This document shows, one piece after another, positions 7,477 to 15,970 of a stretch of 31,406 nt of DNA. A program made the position numbers and the translations under genes. The DNA is from CAKSNH01 sp964422725. GTDB lineage: Bacteria > Bacillota > Clostridia > UBA1381. The stretch covers positions 1 to 31,406 of the forward strand of contig CAYRCC010000023.1 of the NCBI GenBank assembly GCA_964422725.1, in the 5' to 3' direction. Every line of letters begins with the position of its first letter. Within the stretch, counting starts at the first letter, position 1. The notes below the pieces were generated by a model. The model was not told the origin of the DNA. It worked only from the letters and a program-made list of their open reading frames with translations, and searched no databases.

Positions 7477-9840
7477 TTATCCCAAATCTATAACCTCCGG
7501 TTTGTTATCTGCCGGTGCCGGTGTCGTTGCCGACGGAATTTCCTCAGCCGGCTTAGGCGTTTCGACAGGCTTCGGTTTCTCCGTCATCTCAGCTGAACCG
7601 GTCGGAGCGGCTGTCTTTTCCGGTTTTTCCGTCACCTCAATTTCAGTCTTTGCTTCACTGCCCGTATCACCTTGCGGAGTCGTTGTGCTCTGCACACCGT
7701 CTTGCTGTACCTCGGACGTTTCGTTATCCTCAGGCAAATCCGTATCTGCCGCACCCGACGTATGTCTTGAACCGCACACCGATTTAGGCTGTGTACCTTT
7801 TACAAAATATTCGACAGATGATGCACACCCACTTCCGGCTTTTAATCCCGTAGCCGTACAAATATTTTCCGTAACCACACCGTCAGGCATTGTCAGACTC
7901 TTAACCTCAAGCTCCGAATGTACCTGTTCCATTACATTTTTCCACACTCTTGTCGACGGATTGTACGTCACTCCGGCTGATTTTATGGACTTAGGCTGGT
8001 CAAATCCATACCACACCGCGCCGACATAGTACGGAGTAAATCCGACAAACCATCTGTCTTTATCATCATTTGTAGTACCGGTTTTTCCGTATGCCGGCAT
8101 TTTTGACAATCTCGCCGAACGTCCCGTACCTGCCGAACCGTTTACAACGTCCTTCAGCAAATCACCGACAATAAACGCATTCTGCGGACTCAGTGCCGTC
8201 TTGGAATCAGCATCGCGTTCAAGCAGTACCTTTCCGCTTTCATCAACAACCTTTGTATACGTGTACGGCTCAATATACTTTCCGCCGTTTACAAATATAG
8301 CATACCCCGCCGCCATTTCTTCCGGCGACACTCCTATCGTTAAACCACCCAAAGCAAGCGGACTGAGTCCCATATCACGCTCTTCGATTGACGAAAACTC
8401 CAGTGTATTCTTCATAAATCCGTACGCATAACCCACACCCGACTGGTCAAGTGCTTTAACCGCCGCAATATTTGAAGAAATTTCGATAGCCTTTCGCGGC
8501 AACATATTGCCTTTAAAGCCGCTGTACGAATTTCTCGGCGACCATTTGCCGTATGTTACCGGCTCGTCTTTCAAAAGTGTTGCTGACGTGATTTTTCCGT
8601 TTTCATACGCCGCCGCATACGCCGCAAGCGGCTTTATCGACGACCCCGGCTGACGCTTTGACTGAGTCGCTCTGTTGAGTCCTCTGCTCTCCGTCTTTTT
8701 GCCAAGACCGCCCACAATTCCTTTCACCGCACCCGTATAAGGGTCAATAATTATCATTGCCGACTGAGCCTGAGTTCCCGAAACTTTCGGAAAATTCGAC
8801 ACATCAGTGAACACATTTTCCATAATTGTCTGAATTTTAACGTCCATAGTGGTGTATATACGCAAACCGCCGTTATACAGCTGCTGTTTTGCGTATGTTT
8901 CCGAATATCCGCGTTCCTCCTGCAAATCGTTTATCACATCGTTTATAACCTGATCAACAAAATACGAAGAAATCTGTGACTTTTTGGCTTTGTACGCCGT
9001 ATTGACAACCAGCTCCTCACTTGTCGCACTATCATATTCTTCCTGAGTAATGTAGCCAAGTTCAAGCATTTTACCCAATACGACATCACGTCTTTCAACA
9101 GTACTTTCCGGATGTTTAAACGGGTCAAACGCAGACGGTCTTTGAGGTATTCCGACCAATGCCGCAATTTGTGCAAGTGACAGCTCATCAACATTTTTTT
9201 CAAAATATGCATTCGATGCCGCCTGTACACCGTAACAGTTATTTGAAAAATATACTATGTTAAGGTACATCGTCAGAATTTCGTCTTTTGACAATTCACG
9301 CTCCAATGCTACAGCACGCATAATCTCTTTCAATTTGCGCATTGCGGTTTTATCGCTTTCGTTTGTAACATTCTTTACAAGCTGCTGCGTTATCGTACTT
9401 CCGCCGTATGAGGCTTCACCGATACCTATTTTGTTGAGTGCCCATTTTACAAACGCACCGGTAGTTCTTTTAACGTCAAAACCGATATGATTGTAAAAAC
9501 GCTCGTCCTCAATCGAAACAACCGCCTCTTTCATCTTTTGCGGAATGTCTTGCGAATCCACCCATATACGATTATTTTCATCATATAAGTGGTCTATTTG
9601 AATGGAGTTGCCGTTTTCATCGTCACAATATATAAACGATGAAAAATTCAATGCGGCGTTCTTAATATTAAGATCCTCCATCTCCTTAGTCACAGCCGCA
9701 AACATTCCCGCAAGGACACCCGTTCCGACTACCGCCCCAAGAAGTATGACAATAAGAATAAAGTTTCTTATTCTTCTGAAAACAGAGCCTGCCTTTGTTT
9801 TTTTCTTTTTCTTTTTCGGCGCTACGTGCTTACTACTCAC
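7477..9840 (-). CDS. Class A penicillin-binding protein (PBP1A family)
   Basis: Bifunctional peptidoglycan synthase of 787 residues. It has a Lys-rich cytoplasmic head (KKKKKK near 9-14) and one membrane helix (about 27-50). The glycosyltransferase domain shows EDERFYNHIG (Glu111 catalytic), GGSTITQQLVKN (147-157), RKLKEI and the EILTMYLN stretch. The transpeptidase domain has Ser400-x-x-Lys403 (GSSIKP), SSN at 455-457 and KTG at 586-588. The C-terminal 90 residues or so are a Thr/Pro/Glu-rich tail, probably disordered on the outer face. The start is a GTG with AGGAGG eight bases upstream; the longer ATG frame has no such site. Confidence 0.96.
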   Translation of the reverse strand: MSSKHVAPKKKKKKTKAGSVFRRIRNFILIVILLGAVVGTGVLAGMFAAVTKEMEDLNIKNAALNFSSFIYCDDENGNSIQIDHLYDENNRIWVDSQDIPQKMKEAVVSIEDERFYNHIGFDVKRTTGAFVKWALNKIGIGEASYGGSTITQQLVKNVTNESDKTAMRKLKEIMRAVALERELSKDEILTMYLNIVYFSNNCYGVQAASNAYFEKNVDELSLAQIAALVGIPQRPSAFDPFKHPESTVERRDVVLGKMLELGYITQEEYDSATSEELVVNTAYKAKKSQISSYFVDQVINDVINDLQEERGYSETYAKQQLYNGGLRIYTTMDVKIQTIMENVFTDVSNFPKVSGTQAQSAMIIIDPYTGAVKGIVGGLGKKTESRGLNRATQSKRQPGSSIKPLAAYAAAYENGKITSATLLKDEPVTYGKWSPRNSYSGFKGNMLPRKAIEISSNIAAVKALDQSGVGYAYGFMKNTLEFSSIEERDMGLSPLALGGLTIGVSPEEMAAGYAIFVNGGKYIEPYTYTKVVDESGKVLLERDADSKTALSPQNAFIVGDLLKDVVNGSAGTGRSARLSKMPAYGKTGTTNDDKDRWFVGFTPYYVGAVWYGFDQPKSIKSAGVTYNPSTRVWKNVMEQVHSELEVKSLTMPDGVVTENICTATGLKAGSGCASSVEYFVKGTQPKSVCGSRHTSGAADTDLPEDNETSEVQQDGVQSTTTPQGDTGSEAKTEIEVTEKPEKTAAPTGSAEMTEKPKPVETPKPAEEIPSATTPAPADNKPEVIDLG

Positions 9841-9931
9841 AATAAGTTCCTCCTGTCGCCCAAATCTGCAAAACGATTTCGGGCACATTATGTATTAAAC
9901 TTTATTTCTATGCATTACAGCACATACTGTT

Positions 9932-9960
9932 ATTATAATGTAAAATCATAAATTTTGCAA
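9932..9960 (-). promoter_or_regulatory. Promoter of the PBP gene
   Basis: Minus strand: TTGCAA (9955-9960), 17-base spacer, TATAAT (9932-9937), giving a leader of about 85 bases before the GTG start. Confidence 0.65.
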
Positions 9961-10001
9961 CATTTTATTTAAAATTATAATTATTATAAACAAATTAAAT
10001 C

Positions 10002-10030
10002 TTGTACTGCACGCAAAAATGCTATATAAT
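10002..10030 (+). promoter_or_regulatory. Promoter of the Nudix-aro gene run
   Basis: TTGTAC (10002-10007), 17-base spacer, perfect TATAAT (10025-10030). Predicted start near 10037, about 30 bases before the Nudix ATG. The five plus-strand genes that follow are tightly packed and may share it. Confidence 0.7.
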
Positions 10031-10068
10031 ATACATAAACACAAAATTTCAGTAAGGAGTTATGCAAA

Positions 10069-10602
10069 ATGGATTTTACCGAGAAAACAATATCGACAAA
10101 GCGAATATTTGAAGGACGTATAATCAATCTTAAAGTAGATACAGTTACATTGCCGAACGGCAACACATCAACGCGCGAGCTTGTGGAACACCCGGGCGGT
10201 GTCGGGGTCATTGCGGTTGATGACGAAAAGAATGTGCTTATGGTGTCGCAGTACAGAAAGCCGTTTGAGGAAACGGTGTTGGAAATCCCGGCAGGCAAGT
10301 TAAATTACGGCGAAGATGCTCTGGAGTGCGGCAAAAGGGAGCTTGAGGAAGAAACGGGATATACCGCGGAAAATTACGAATATTTCGGTGTATATTACCC
10401 TACTCCCGGTTACTGTCTTGAAAAAATATACATATATCTTGCAACCGGTCTTAAAAAAACGCATCAGCATCTTGATGAAGATGAGTTTCTCGATGTACAT
10501 ATTATGAAACTTGATGACCTTTTTGATATGGTTATGGAAAACAAAATCAACGATGCCAAAACCGCAATTGCTGTTTTAAAGGCAAAAGCTGTTTTTGGCT
10601 AA
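10069..10602 (+). CDS. Nudix hydrolase, ADP-ribose pyrophosphatase type
   Basis: Likely hydrolyses ADP-ribose to AMP and ribose 5-phosphate (a NudF-like housecleaning enzyme). The 177-residue protein has a complete Nudix box starting at GKLNYGE and ending in RELEEETGY (about 83-105), with the E-x-x-E-E metal ligands intact. The N-terminal RIINLKVDTVTLPNG strand pair and the HPGGVGVIAV segment are typical of the ADP-ribose branch. AAGGAG lies upstream of the ATG. It is followed after 28 bases by a YqeG-like gene. Substrate is inferred from family resemblance only. Confidence 0.9.
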   Translation: MDFTEKTISTKRIFEGRIINLKVDTVTLPNGNTSTRELVEHPGGVGVIAVDDEKNVLMVSQYRKPFEETVLEIPAGKLNYGEDALECGKRELEEETGYTAENYEYFGVYYPTPGYCLEKIYIYLATGLKKTHQHLDEDEFLDVHIMKLDDLFDMVMENKINDAKTAIAVLKAKAVFG

Positions 10603-10630
10603 TAAATTTTCGGAAGGAAAATTGATTGCT

Positions 10631-11137
10631 ATGATAAAAAAATTATATCCCAAATATATGTATAATACGGTTTTGGATATAGAGGCTGATTTTTTCAGCA
10701 GAAACAATATAAAAAACGTAATACTGGATATTGACAACACTCTTGTGCCGTATACGCAGAAGAGTCCGGACAAAACCGCAAAAAAGTTTATAAACAGACT
10801 CAAAAGCGAGGGGATTAATATATGCCTTGTTTCCAACAACACTGAAGAACGCGTAAATCTCTTTAACAAGGATTTGCGGCTTGTGACGCGCCACCGCGCG
10901 GCAAAACCGCTCACATTCCGTCTAAAATCCGCAATGAAGGAAATCGGCGCACTGCCGGAGGAGTCTGCAATAATCGGCGACCAGATTTTTACCGATGTAT
11001 TGTGCGGAAACAGTATGAAAATGACTACCGTATTGGTTGAGCCGATTGAGGGAAAAGAAAATATGTTTTTCAAATTCAAGCGCAGCTTGGAAAAGAAAAT
11101 CATAAACCATATGAAATCAAACAGCGCAGGAGAGTGA
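10631..11137 (+). CDS. YqeG-family HAD-type phosphatase
   Basis: HAD superfamily (subfamily IIIA) hydrolase related to B. subtilis YqeG, whose physiological substrate is not firmly known. HAD motifs are in order: DIDNTLV (motif I, nucleophile Asp), SNN (motif II), AKP (motif III Lys) and IGDQIFTDV (motif IV). The start is ambiguous. I prefer the ATG at 10631, giving 168 residues and the MIKKLYPKYM N-terminus. GGAAGG lies 12 bases upstream, and an in-frame TTG at 10622 or 10595 is possible. It precedes aroE by 7 bases; yqeG and aroE are also close neighbours in Bacilli. Confidence 0.88.
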   Translation: MIKKLYPKYMYNTVLDIEADFFSRNNIKNVILDIDNTLVPYTQKSPDKTAKKFINRLKSEGINICLVSNNTEERVNLFNKDLRLVTRHRAAKPLTFRLKSAMKEIGALPEESAIIGDQIFTDVLCGNSMKMTTVLVEPIEGKENMFFKFKRSLEKKIINHMKSNSAGE

Positions 11138-11144
11138 ATACATT

Positions 11145-11984
11145 ATGATAAATATTGACGGACACACAAAACAGCTTGCAATTTTCGGCTACCCCGTTGA
11201 CCACAGTTTCTCACCGCAAATGCACACATTTATATCTCAAAAAATGAATCTTAATTATGTCTATACGGCTCTTGAGGTTAAGCCGGAAAATTTGAAAGCC
11301 GCCGCAGACGGGATGCGCGCAATGAATATTTCCGGTGTAAACATCACCGCACCGCACAAATACGAGGTAATGAAATATCTTGACGAAATATCCGACGAGG
11401 CACAAAAATTCGGCTCGGTAAACACTGTTGTAAACCGCGGCGGCAAGTTAATCGGCTACAACACCGATGCACACGGTTTTTACCGTTCACTGCAAAAAAA
11501 CAATATAAATCCTACAGGTATGGATATACTTATACTCGGTGCCGGCGGTGCGGCAAAGCCGGTGTGTATGCTTTTGGCAATGAAAGGCGCAAAAAGCATA
11601 ACCCTGCTTAACCGCACACAGTCAAAAGCCGATGCACTCGCAGTGTCGGTTAAAAACACCGTCGGTTATACGGTAAATACAAAAAAAGAGCTTTCGCATT
11701 ATGATTTAGTCATCAACACCACCGCCGCCGGAATGGCGCCGCAGCTTGACAAATGCCCGCTTGATGATATGTCCTTTATTGACGGCAGCACCGCCGTTGC
11801 CGATATGATATATAATCCGCCGAAAACCGTATTTCTGCAAAAAGCCGAAGCGAACGGTGCAAAAATTATGAACGGACTCGGTATGCTGATATATCAGGGG
11901 TTGCTTGCATATGAGCTGTTTACAGGCACAGCTCTGCCTGAAAATATGTACGATATTGTTAAATGTGAGGTTTTCGGACAATGA
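11145..11984 (+). CDS. aroE: Shikimate dehydrogenase (NADP+)
   Basis: Reduces 3-dehydroshikimate to shikimate in the aromatic amino acid pathway. The 279-residue protein has the substrate motif HSFSPQMH (20-27), NITAPHK with catalytic Lys72, NTD at 106-108 with catalytic Asp108, the dinucleotide loop GAGGAAK (132-138) and NRT, which contacts the NADP phosphate in the family. The C-terminal GLGMLIYQG segment is intact. The SD is AGGAGAG. Its TGA overlaps the aroK ATG by 4 bases, so the two consecutive pathway enzymes are translationally coupled. Confidence 0.97.
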   Translation: MINIDGHTKQLAIFGYPVDHSFSPQMHTFISQKMNLNYVYTALEVKPENLKAAADGMRAMNISGVNITAPHKYEVMKYLDEISDEAQKFGSVNTVVNRGGKLIGYNTDAHGFYRSLQKNNINPTGMDILILGAGGAAKPVCMLLAMKGAKSITLLNRTQSKADALAVSVKNTVGYTVNTKKELSHYDLVINTTAAGMAPQLDKCPLDDMSFIDGSTAVADMIYNPPKTVFLQKAEANGAKIMNGLGMLIYQGLLAYELFTGTALPENMYDIVKCEVFGQ

Positions 11985-12499
11985 AAAATATTGTTTTGAC
12001 GGGATTTATGGCATCGGGAAAAACGGAGGTAAGCAAGGCAATCGCCGGACTCTGCGGTTGTATGCTTGCCGACACAGACGTTATGATTGAAGAAAGCGAA
12101 GACAGGGACATAAATACTATTTTTGCCGAAAACGGGGAAAGCTATTTCAGAAATGCGGAAACCGAAATTATAAAGAAAGCCGCAAAACTCGAAAATGCCG
12201 TTATTTCAACCGGCGGCGGTGTTGTTCTTAACCTCCGAAATATTGATATTCTCAGAAATACAGGCGTTATATACTGGCTTGCACCCGATTTTGACATAAT
12301 TGCGGAGCGTATAGAAAAAGCGGCAAAAACCCGTCCACTAATGCGCGGACAAAGTATAAGCGAAATAAAACAGCGTTTTGAAAACAGAATACCGTTTTAC
12401 GAAAACTGCGATGTGAAAATAACGGTTTCTCCGACGGATACACCCGTCGATATTGCAAAAAGAATATTGACAGAACACACAAGCATTGAAAGGAAATAA
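11981..12499 (+). CDS. aroK: Shikimate kinase
   Basis: Phosphorylates shikimate at O3 with ATP. The 172-residue P-loop kinase has Walker A GFMASGKTE (8-16), the substrate pair Asp31/Asp33 in ADTDVMIE, Arg57 in ESYFRNAE, GGG at 78-80 and the lid motif TRPLM. All catalytic residues are seen. It directly follows aroE (ATGA overlap). The remaining aro genes are not in the window. The 3' end is 3 bases from the next gene. Confidence 0.96.
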   Translation: MKNIVLTGFMASGKTEVSKAIAGLCGCMLADTDVMIEESEDRDINTIFAENGESYFRNAETEIIKKAAKLENAVISTGGGVVLNLRNIDILRNTGVIYWLAPDFDIIAERIEKAAKTRPLMRGQSISEIKQRFENRIPFYENCDVKITVSPTDTPVDIAKRILTEHTSIERK

Positions 12500-12502
12500 T
12501 AT

Positions 12503-13375
12503 ATGAACAGAAATTCAAAACCCCTATTCGGGCCGGCGGGCAATTGCGAGTGGTTTTACGAATCCGGAAACAAAGCATCGGAGCAAATGCCGGAATGGCT
12601 CGCAAAGCAAGGGCTCGGCGCGTACGAATATCAGTGCGGCAAAGGTGTACGCATAGGTGAGGCAACGGCAAGAAAAATCAAGCTCAACGCCGAAAACAAC
12701 TCCATCGCAATGAGCCTACATTCGCCGTATTTCATAAACCTTGCCACACCCGATGACGAAAAACGTCTAAAGAGTATTGACTATATAATGCAGAGCTTGC
12801 GCGCGGCTGAAAATATCGGTGCGGACAGAATTGTAATTCACAGCGGTGCAATAGGCAAGCTCAGTCGCGAGGAGGCACTCGGATTTGCGAAAATCACCTT
12901 GACTCAGGCGTGGCGCGAAGCACAGGAGCAAGGATTTTCCGATATCAGCTTTTGCATTGAAACTATGGGGAAAATCAATCAATTGGGTGATCTTGATGAA
13001 GTAATGGAACTGTGTCGGCTCAACGAGGCATTTTTGCCCGTCATTGATTTCGGACACTTGAATGCACGCACTCTGGGCAGTATAAAAACAGTGCAAGACT
13101 ACGAAAAAATAGTGGACACAATGATTAATTCGATAGGCATCGACCGCACAAAAGTGTTTCACAGCCATTTCAGTCATATCGAATACACGAAAGGCGGCGA
13201 AAAAAAACATCTTACGTTTGAAGATGACGTATACGGTCCGTTTTTTGAACCGTTGGCAGAGGTTATCAGTAAAAAGAAGCTGACACCGACAATAATATGT
13301 GAATCCGCCGGAACGCAAACAAAAGATGCACTCGCTATGCTGAATATGTACAATTCGTCAGCACGAATGTATTAA
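12503..13375 (+). CDS. Endonuclease IV-like TIM-barrel metalloprotein
   Basis: A 290-residue protein resembling endonuclease IV (Nfo), which cuts DNA 5' of abasic sites using three Zn ions. Most metal ligands can be placed: His73 (SLHSPY), His113 (VIHSG), Glu153 (CIETMG), Asp182 and His185 (DFGHLN), His220 or His222 (FHSHFSH), His236 and Glu267 (CESAG). The Asp of the Nfo D-x-H zinc site seems replaced by Lys (EKKH, 233-236). Its true reaction is therefore uncertain: it could be a DNA repair nuclease or a related isomerase-type TIM barrel. GAAAGGA precedes the ATG. It ends the aro run and is closed by a strong terminator. Confidence 0.8.
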   Translation: MNRNSKPLFGPAGNCEWFYESGNKASEQMPEWLAKQGLGAYEYQCGKGVRIGEATARKIKLNAENNSIAMSLHSPYFINLATPDDEKRLKSIDYIMQSLRAAENIGADRIVIHSGAIGKLSREEALGFAKITLTQAWREAQEQGFSDISFCIETMGKINQLGDLDEVMELCRLNEAFLPVIDFGHLNARTLGSIKTVQDYEKIVDTMINSIGIDRTKVFHSHFSHIEYTKGGEKKHLTFEDDVYGPFFEPLAEVISKKKLTPTIICESAGTQTKDALAMLNMYNSSARMY

Positions 13376-13383
13376 ATACGCCG

Positions 13384-13427
13384 ACTGCCGTCTGTCATAC
13401 ACCCGACAGACGGCAGTTGTTTTTATT
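13384..13427. terminator. Strong terminator closing the aro run
   Basis: A perfect 13-bp GC-rich stem (13384-13396 with 13405-13417) around an 8-base loop, followed by TTGTTTTTATT on the plus strand. The convergent minus-strand serpin gene ends inside its tail, so it may work for both sides. Confidence 0.9.
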
Positions 13428-15234
13428 ATTCGGCAAATGCATATTCACCCATAAACAATATTTCACCGCTTATATTATCCTTAATTACAAATGTAAACGG
13501 CTTGTTAAATTTAACCTCAATCGGTTTCGGCGGCATTGACATTCCTCCAACCGCCAATCCGGTAACGGCGGCGGCCTCTGTTCCGTTTTCATCAACCTCT
13601 ATATAAGTTTTATGCAGCAGTGAGTCAATCCAACCGTTTCCTTTATCGTAAATACCGTCAAATTCCGCATCGACAGTAAAAGCTTTGTTTATACCAATCA
13701 TTTTCAGAATATCCCTCATTTGGGTGTCACACTCGATTTTGAATTTCGGGACATAAAGCGCAACATATTTTGACCCGAGAGAAGCATTATTCAATATTCT
13801 TTCGGCATCATAATCCTTTTCGGACATCATAAGATACATACTCACGTCGGTATCTTCCATCTTTTTTGTTTCTATGTACTCACCGTTTTCGTCAAAAACA
13901 GCCTGATGCACCGCATACGGCAGCTCGACAACGGTTACTCCGTCCTCAAGCGCACAATCAATCCACCCTGTGCGATTCATAAAGCTTACATTGCTCTTTT
14001 TCCCGTCACGCGACACAAATGTATCTTCGTGCGTCGCATTTTTGTTGAACTCATACTGCCATCTGCCTTTGAAATACACCGCATTGACAAGCATAAAATT
14101 GAAATCCGTTCCGCCGTCGCTTATGATTGACGGAATTTTTCCGTTTGTCTTGCCGTTTACCCACGAATTTATCTTATTTACCGCATTTTCATTGGTTACA
14201 ACATCTGAAACAGCATTAAAATTATCCGCAAGCTTTTTTGTATATTCCGCATTAAATCGCTGCGGAGTATTGTCGGAATTAACCCACGCCGAATTTGAAA
14301 TATTGATTTGCAGTATGTCCGACTGCGCATATTTGTCCATAATACTCTTAATATCCGAATTGCATTTATCCAAATCGTCCGTATTTGTAGTTTTGAGTAT
14401 TTCGGCAAGAGTGTCACCCGACGCACCGTTAGCCGCCATTATTAATGCTGTTTTGAGTGACAGCGGAGAAAACATATAATTTCGGTCATTCGGCATATAT
14501 TTATTTAATTTATCCGCAAAGGTTGCGCTTTGACCGACAACTATCTGTGTCGGACCGTCAGCTCCGCCTATAATTACAATGTCGGTGTCGGAGTCTGCAA
14601 ATGCCGTATACACTCTCATAAGTGTCGCAACCGCCTGTTCGGCAGTGTAAATGTCTTTCGGCGCAAACCTGTTTTCGCCGACACCGTTCATAATATTCAT
14701 ATTGCACAGTTTTTGAACAGATGCCATCGCCCAATCGGAAATTTCCGAATTATCCTCAAACTCATAATATAATTCGTGCACTGCGCTATCACTGTACATT
14801 TTGTTTATTAATCTGCATATAATAGCCGCGGCTTCCTCACGCGTAAGCGGTTTTTGCGGTGCAAATTCCGTTTCCGACACACCGCTTACAATGTCATATG
14901 ATTTCAAAGCCGCAATATGAGGGTTGTTTGTATCGTTAAACGGTTTTGAATTAATCGGCTCGGAAAAATCCTCGCAAGCAATTTCCAGATAACTGTATAT
15001 AAGATTACAAAAATCCTCACGCACAATTGCAAACGGAAAATTATAGTTACCGTTAATAAGGCTGATTTCCTTTGCTTTCTCAATGCTTTCGATTGCCCAG
15101 TCACTGGGTGGAACAGATGTTGCGGAAACTTTTTTCGGCGGCACGGCGCAGCCCTGCAAGGCATCGGCTGACATATTTACCGTTCCCGACAGCAATATTG
15201 CAATTGCCGAAATCAAGAATAATGTTTTTTTCAA
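13426..15234 (-). CDS. Secreted SLH-domain serpin (protease inhibitor)
   Basis: A 602-residue protein with a signal peptide (about 1-25, cleavage likely after SADA), three SLH-like modules (about 43-86, 98-146, 158-212), then a serpin domain (about 235-602). SLH modules bind secondary cell-wall polymers, so the inhibitor should be displayed on the surface. The reactive loop has the inhibitory hinge ENGTEAAAVTG (549-559), with small residues at P12-P9. Counting from the hinge puts P1-P1' at Met565-Ser566, followed by M-P-P, and the serpin signature VKFNKPFTF follows. Met-Ser with downstream Pro-Pro mirrors alpha-1-antitrypsin, suggesting elastase-like targets. The start is a TTG with GAGGAGG at good spacing; no in-frame ATG is nearby. 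No clear promoter was found in 15235-15388. Confidence 0.93.
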   Translation of the reverse strand: MKKTLFLISAIAILLSGTVNMSADALQGCAVPPKKVSATSVPPSDWAIESIEKAKEISLINGNYNFPFAIVREDFCNLIYSYLEIACEDFSEPINSKPFNDTNNPHIAALKSYDIVSGVSETEFAPQKPLTREEAAAIICRLINKMYSDSAVHELYYEFEDNSEISDWAMASVQKLCNMNIMNGVGENRFAPKDIYTAEQAVATLMRVYTAFADSDTDIVIIGGADGPTQIVVGQSATFADKLNKYMPNDRNYMFSPLSLKTALIMAANGASGDTLAEILKTTNTDDLDKCNSDIKSIMDKYAQSDILQINISNSAWVNSDNTPQRFNAEYTKKLADNFNAVSDVVTNENAVNKINSWVNGKTNGKIPSIISDGGTDFNFMLVNAVYFKGRWQYEFNKNATHEDTFVSRDGKKSNVSFMNRTGWIDCALEDGVTVVELPYAVHQAVFDENGEYIETKKMEDTDVSMYLMMSEKDYDAERILNNASLGSKYVALYVPKFKIECDTQMRDILKMIGINKAFTVDAEFDGIYDKGNGWIDSLLHKTYIEVDENGTEAAAVTGLAVGGMSMPPKPIEVKFNKPFTFVIKDNISGEILFMGEYAFAE

Positions 15235-15388
15235 ACTTATGGCCTCCTCACTGATTTTTACATTTTTTTAGTGTTCAATTAATCAGACGAATCAATTCAG
15301 GTAAAAGTTCCCTATAATATATATTTTTTGTCCATACACTTTTAAAATGCTTGAATAGAACCTATAATTATACTAAATTCCCAATTAT

Positions 15389-15970
15389 TTATCCTATAAG
15401 CATACCCTGAACTACATAAATAACCGTTCCCACAATTCCGCTTCCTAAAATAATCGAAACCGCATTTAATTTAAACCGCCTGAGAAGAAACAGGCACACC
15501 GCAAACAACACAAATTCTATGTATCTGAAATCTTCCGGTTTAAACGAAAACAAATCCGCCTGAAACAGTCCCAGCATAAGTATTGATGCCCCTGCCGAAC
15601 CGATAAGTGCCACAACAGCCGGCCGCAAAGCGGACAATACCGTTTGAACACCGTCAAAATCCCTGTATTTATAGTAAAAATGTGCCAGTATAAAGCATAT
15701 CACAAAAGACGGAATAATACATCCGAGTGTACATATAACCGCACCAAACGGACCGGCTAGCCTTGTGCCGACAAACGTTGACGAGTTTATTGATATCGGC
15801 CCCGGAGTCATTTCGGCAATTGTAATAAGATCTGTAAATTCCTCCATAGTCATCAGCTTATGTATATCAACAATCTGCGCCTGTATAAGCGGTATCGCCG
15901 CGTAACCTCCGCCAATGCTGAAAAGTCCTATCTGTATAAATGAGAAAAACAGCTTAAACAGTGTAGTCAT
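15389..15970 (-). CDS. Chromate transporter family protein, second half-gene
   Basis: A 193-residue membrane protein of the CHR (ChrA) family in its short form. It has the conserved N-terminal FSIGGGYAAIPLIQ segment and the AEMTPGPISINSSTFVG motif. Short CHR proteins occur as adjacent pairs that together make one transporter. Chromate efflux is the namesake activity, but in organisms like this the natural substrate is unproven. Its ATG shares one base with the stop of the partner gene (TAATG), so the two are translationally coupled. No terminator is visible after it. Confidence 0.88.
   Translation of the reverse strand: MTTLFKLFFSFIQIGLFSIGGGYAAIPLIQAQIVDIHKLMTMEEFTDLITIAEMTPGPISINSSTFVGTRLAGPFGAVICTLGCIIPSFVICFILAHFYYKYRDFDGVQTVLSALRPAVVALIGSAGASILMLGLFQADLFSFKPEDFRYIEFVLFAVCLFLLRRFKLNAVSIILGSGIVGTVIYVVQGMLIG

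Noticed and set aside
15148..15163. Lipobox (LQGC) making the serpin a lipoprotein
   Set aside because: The Cys lies about 10 residues beyond the hydrophobic core, too far for a signal peptidase II site; cleavage by signal peptidase I after SADA fits better.
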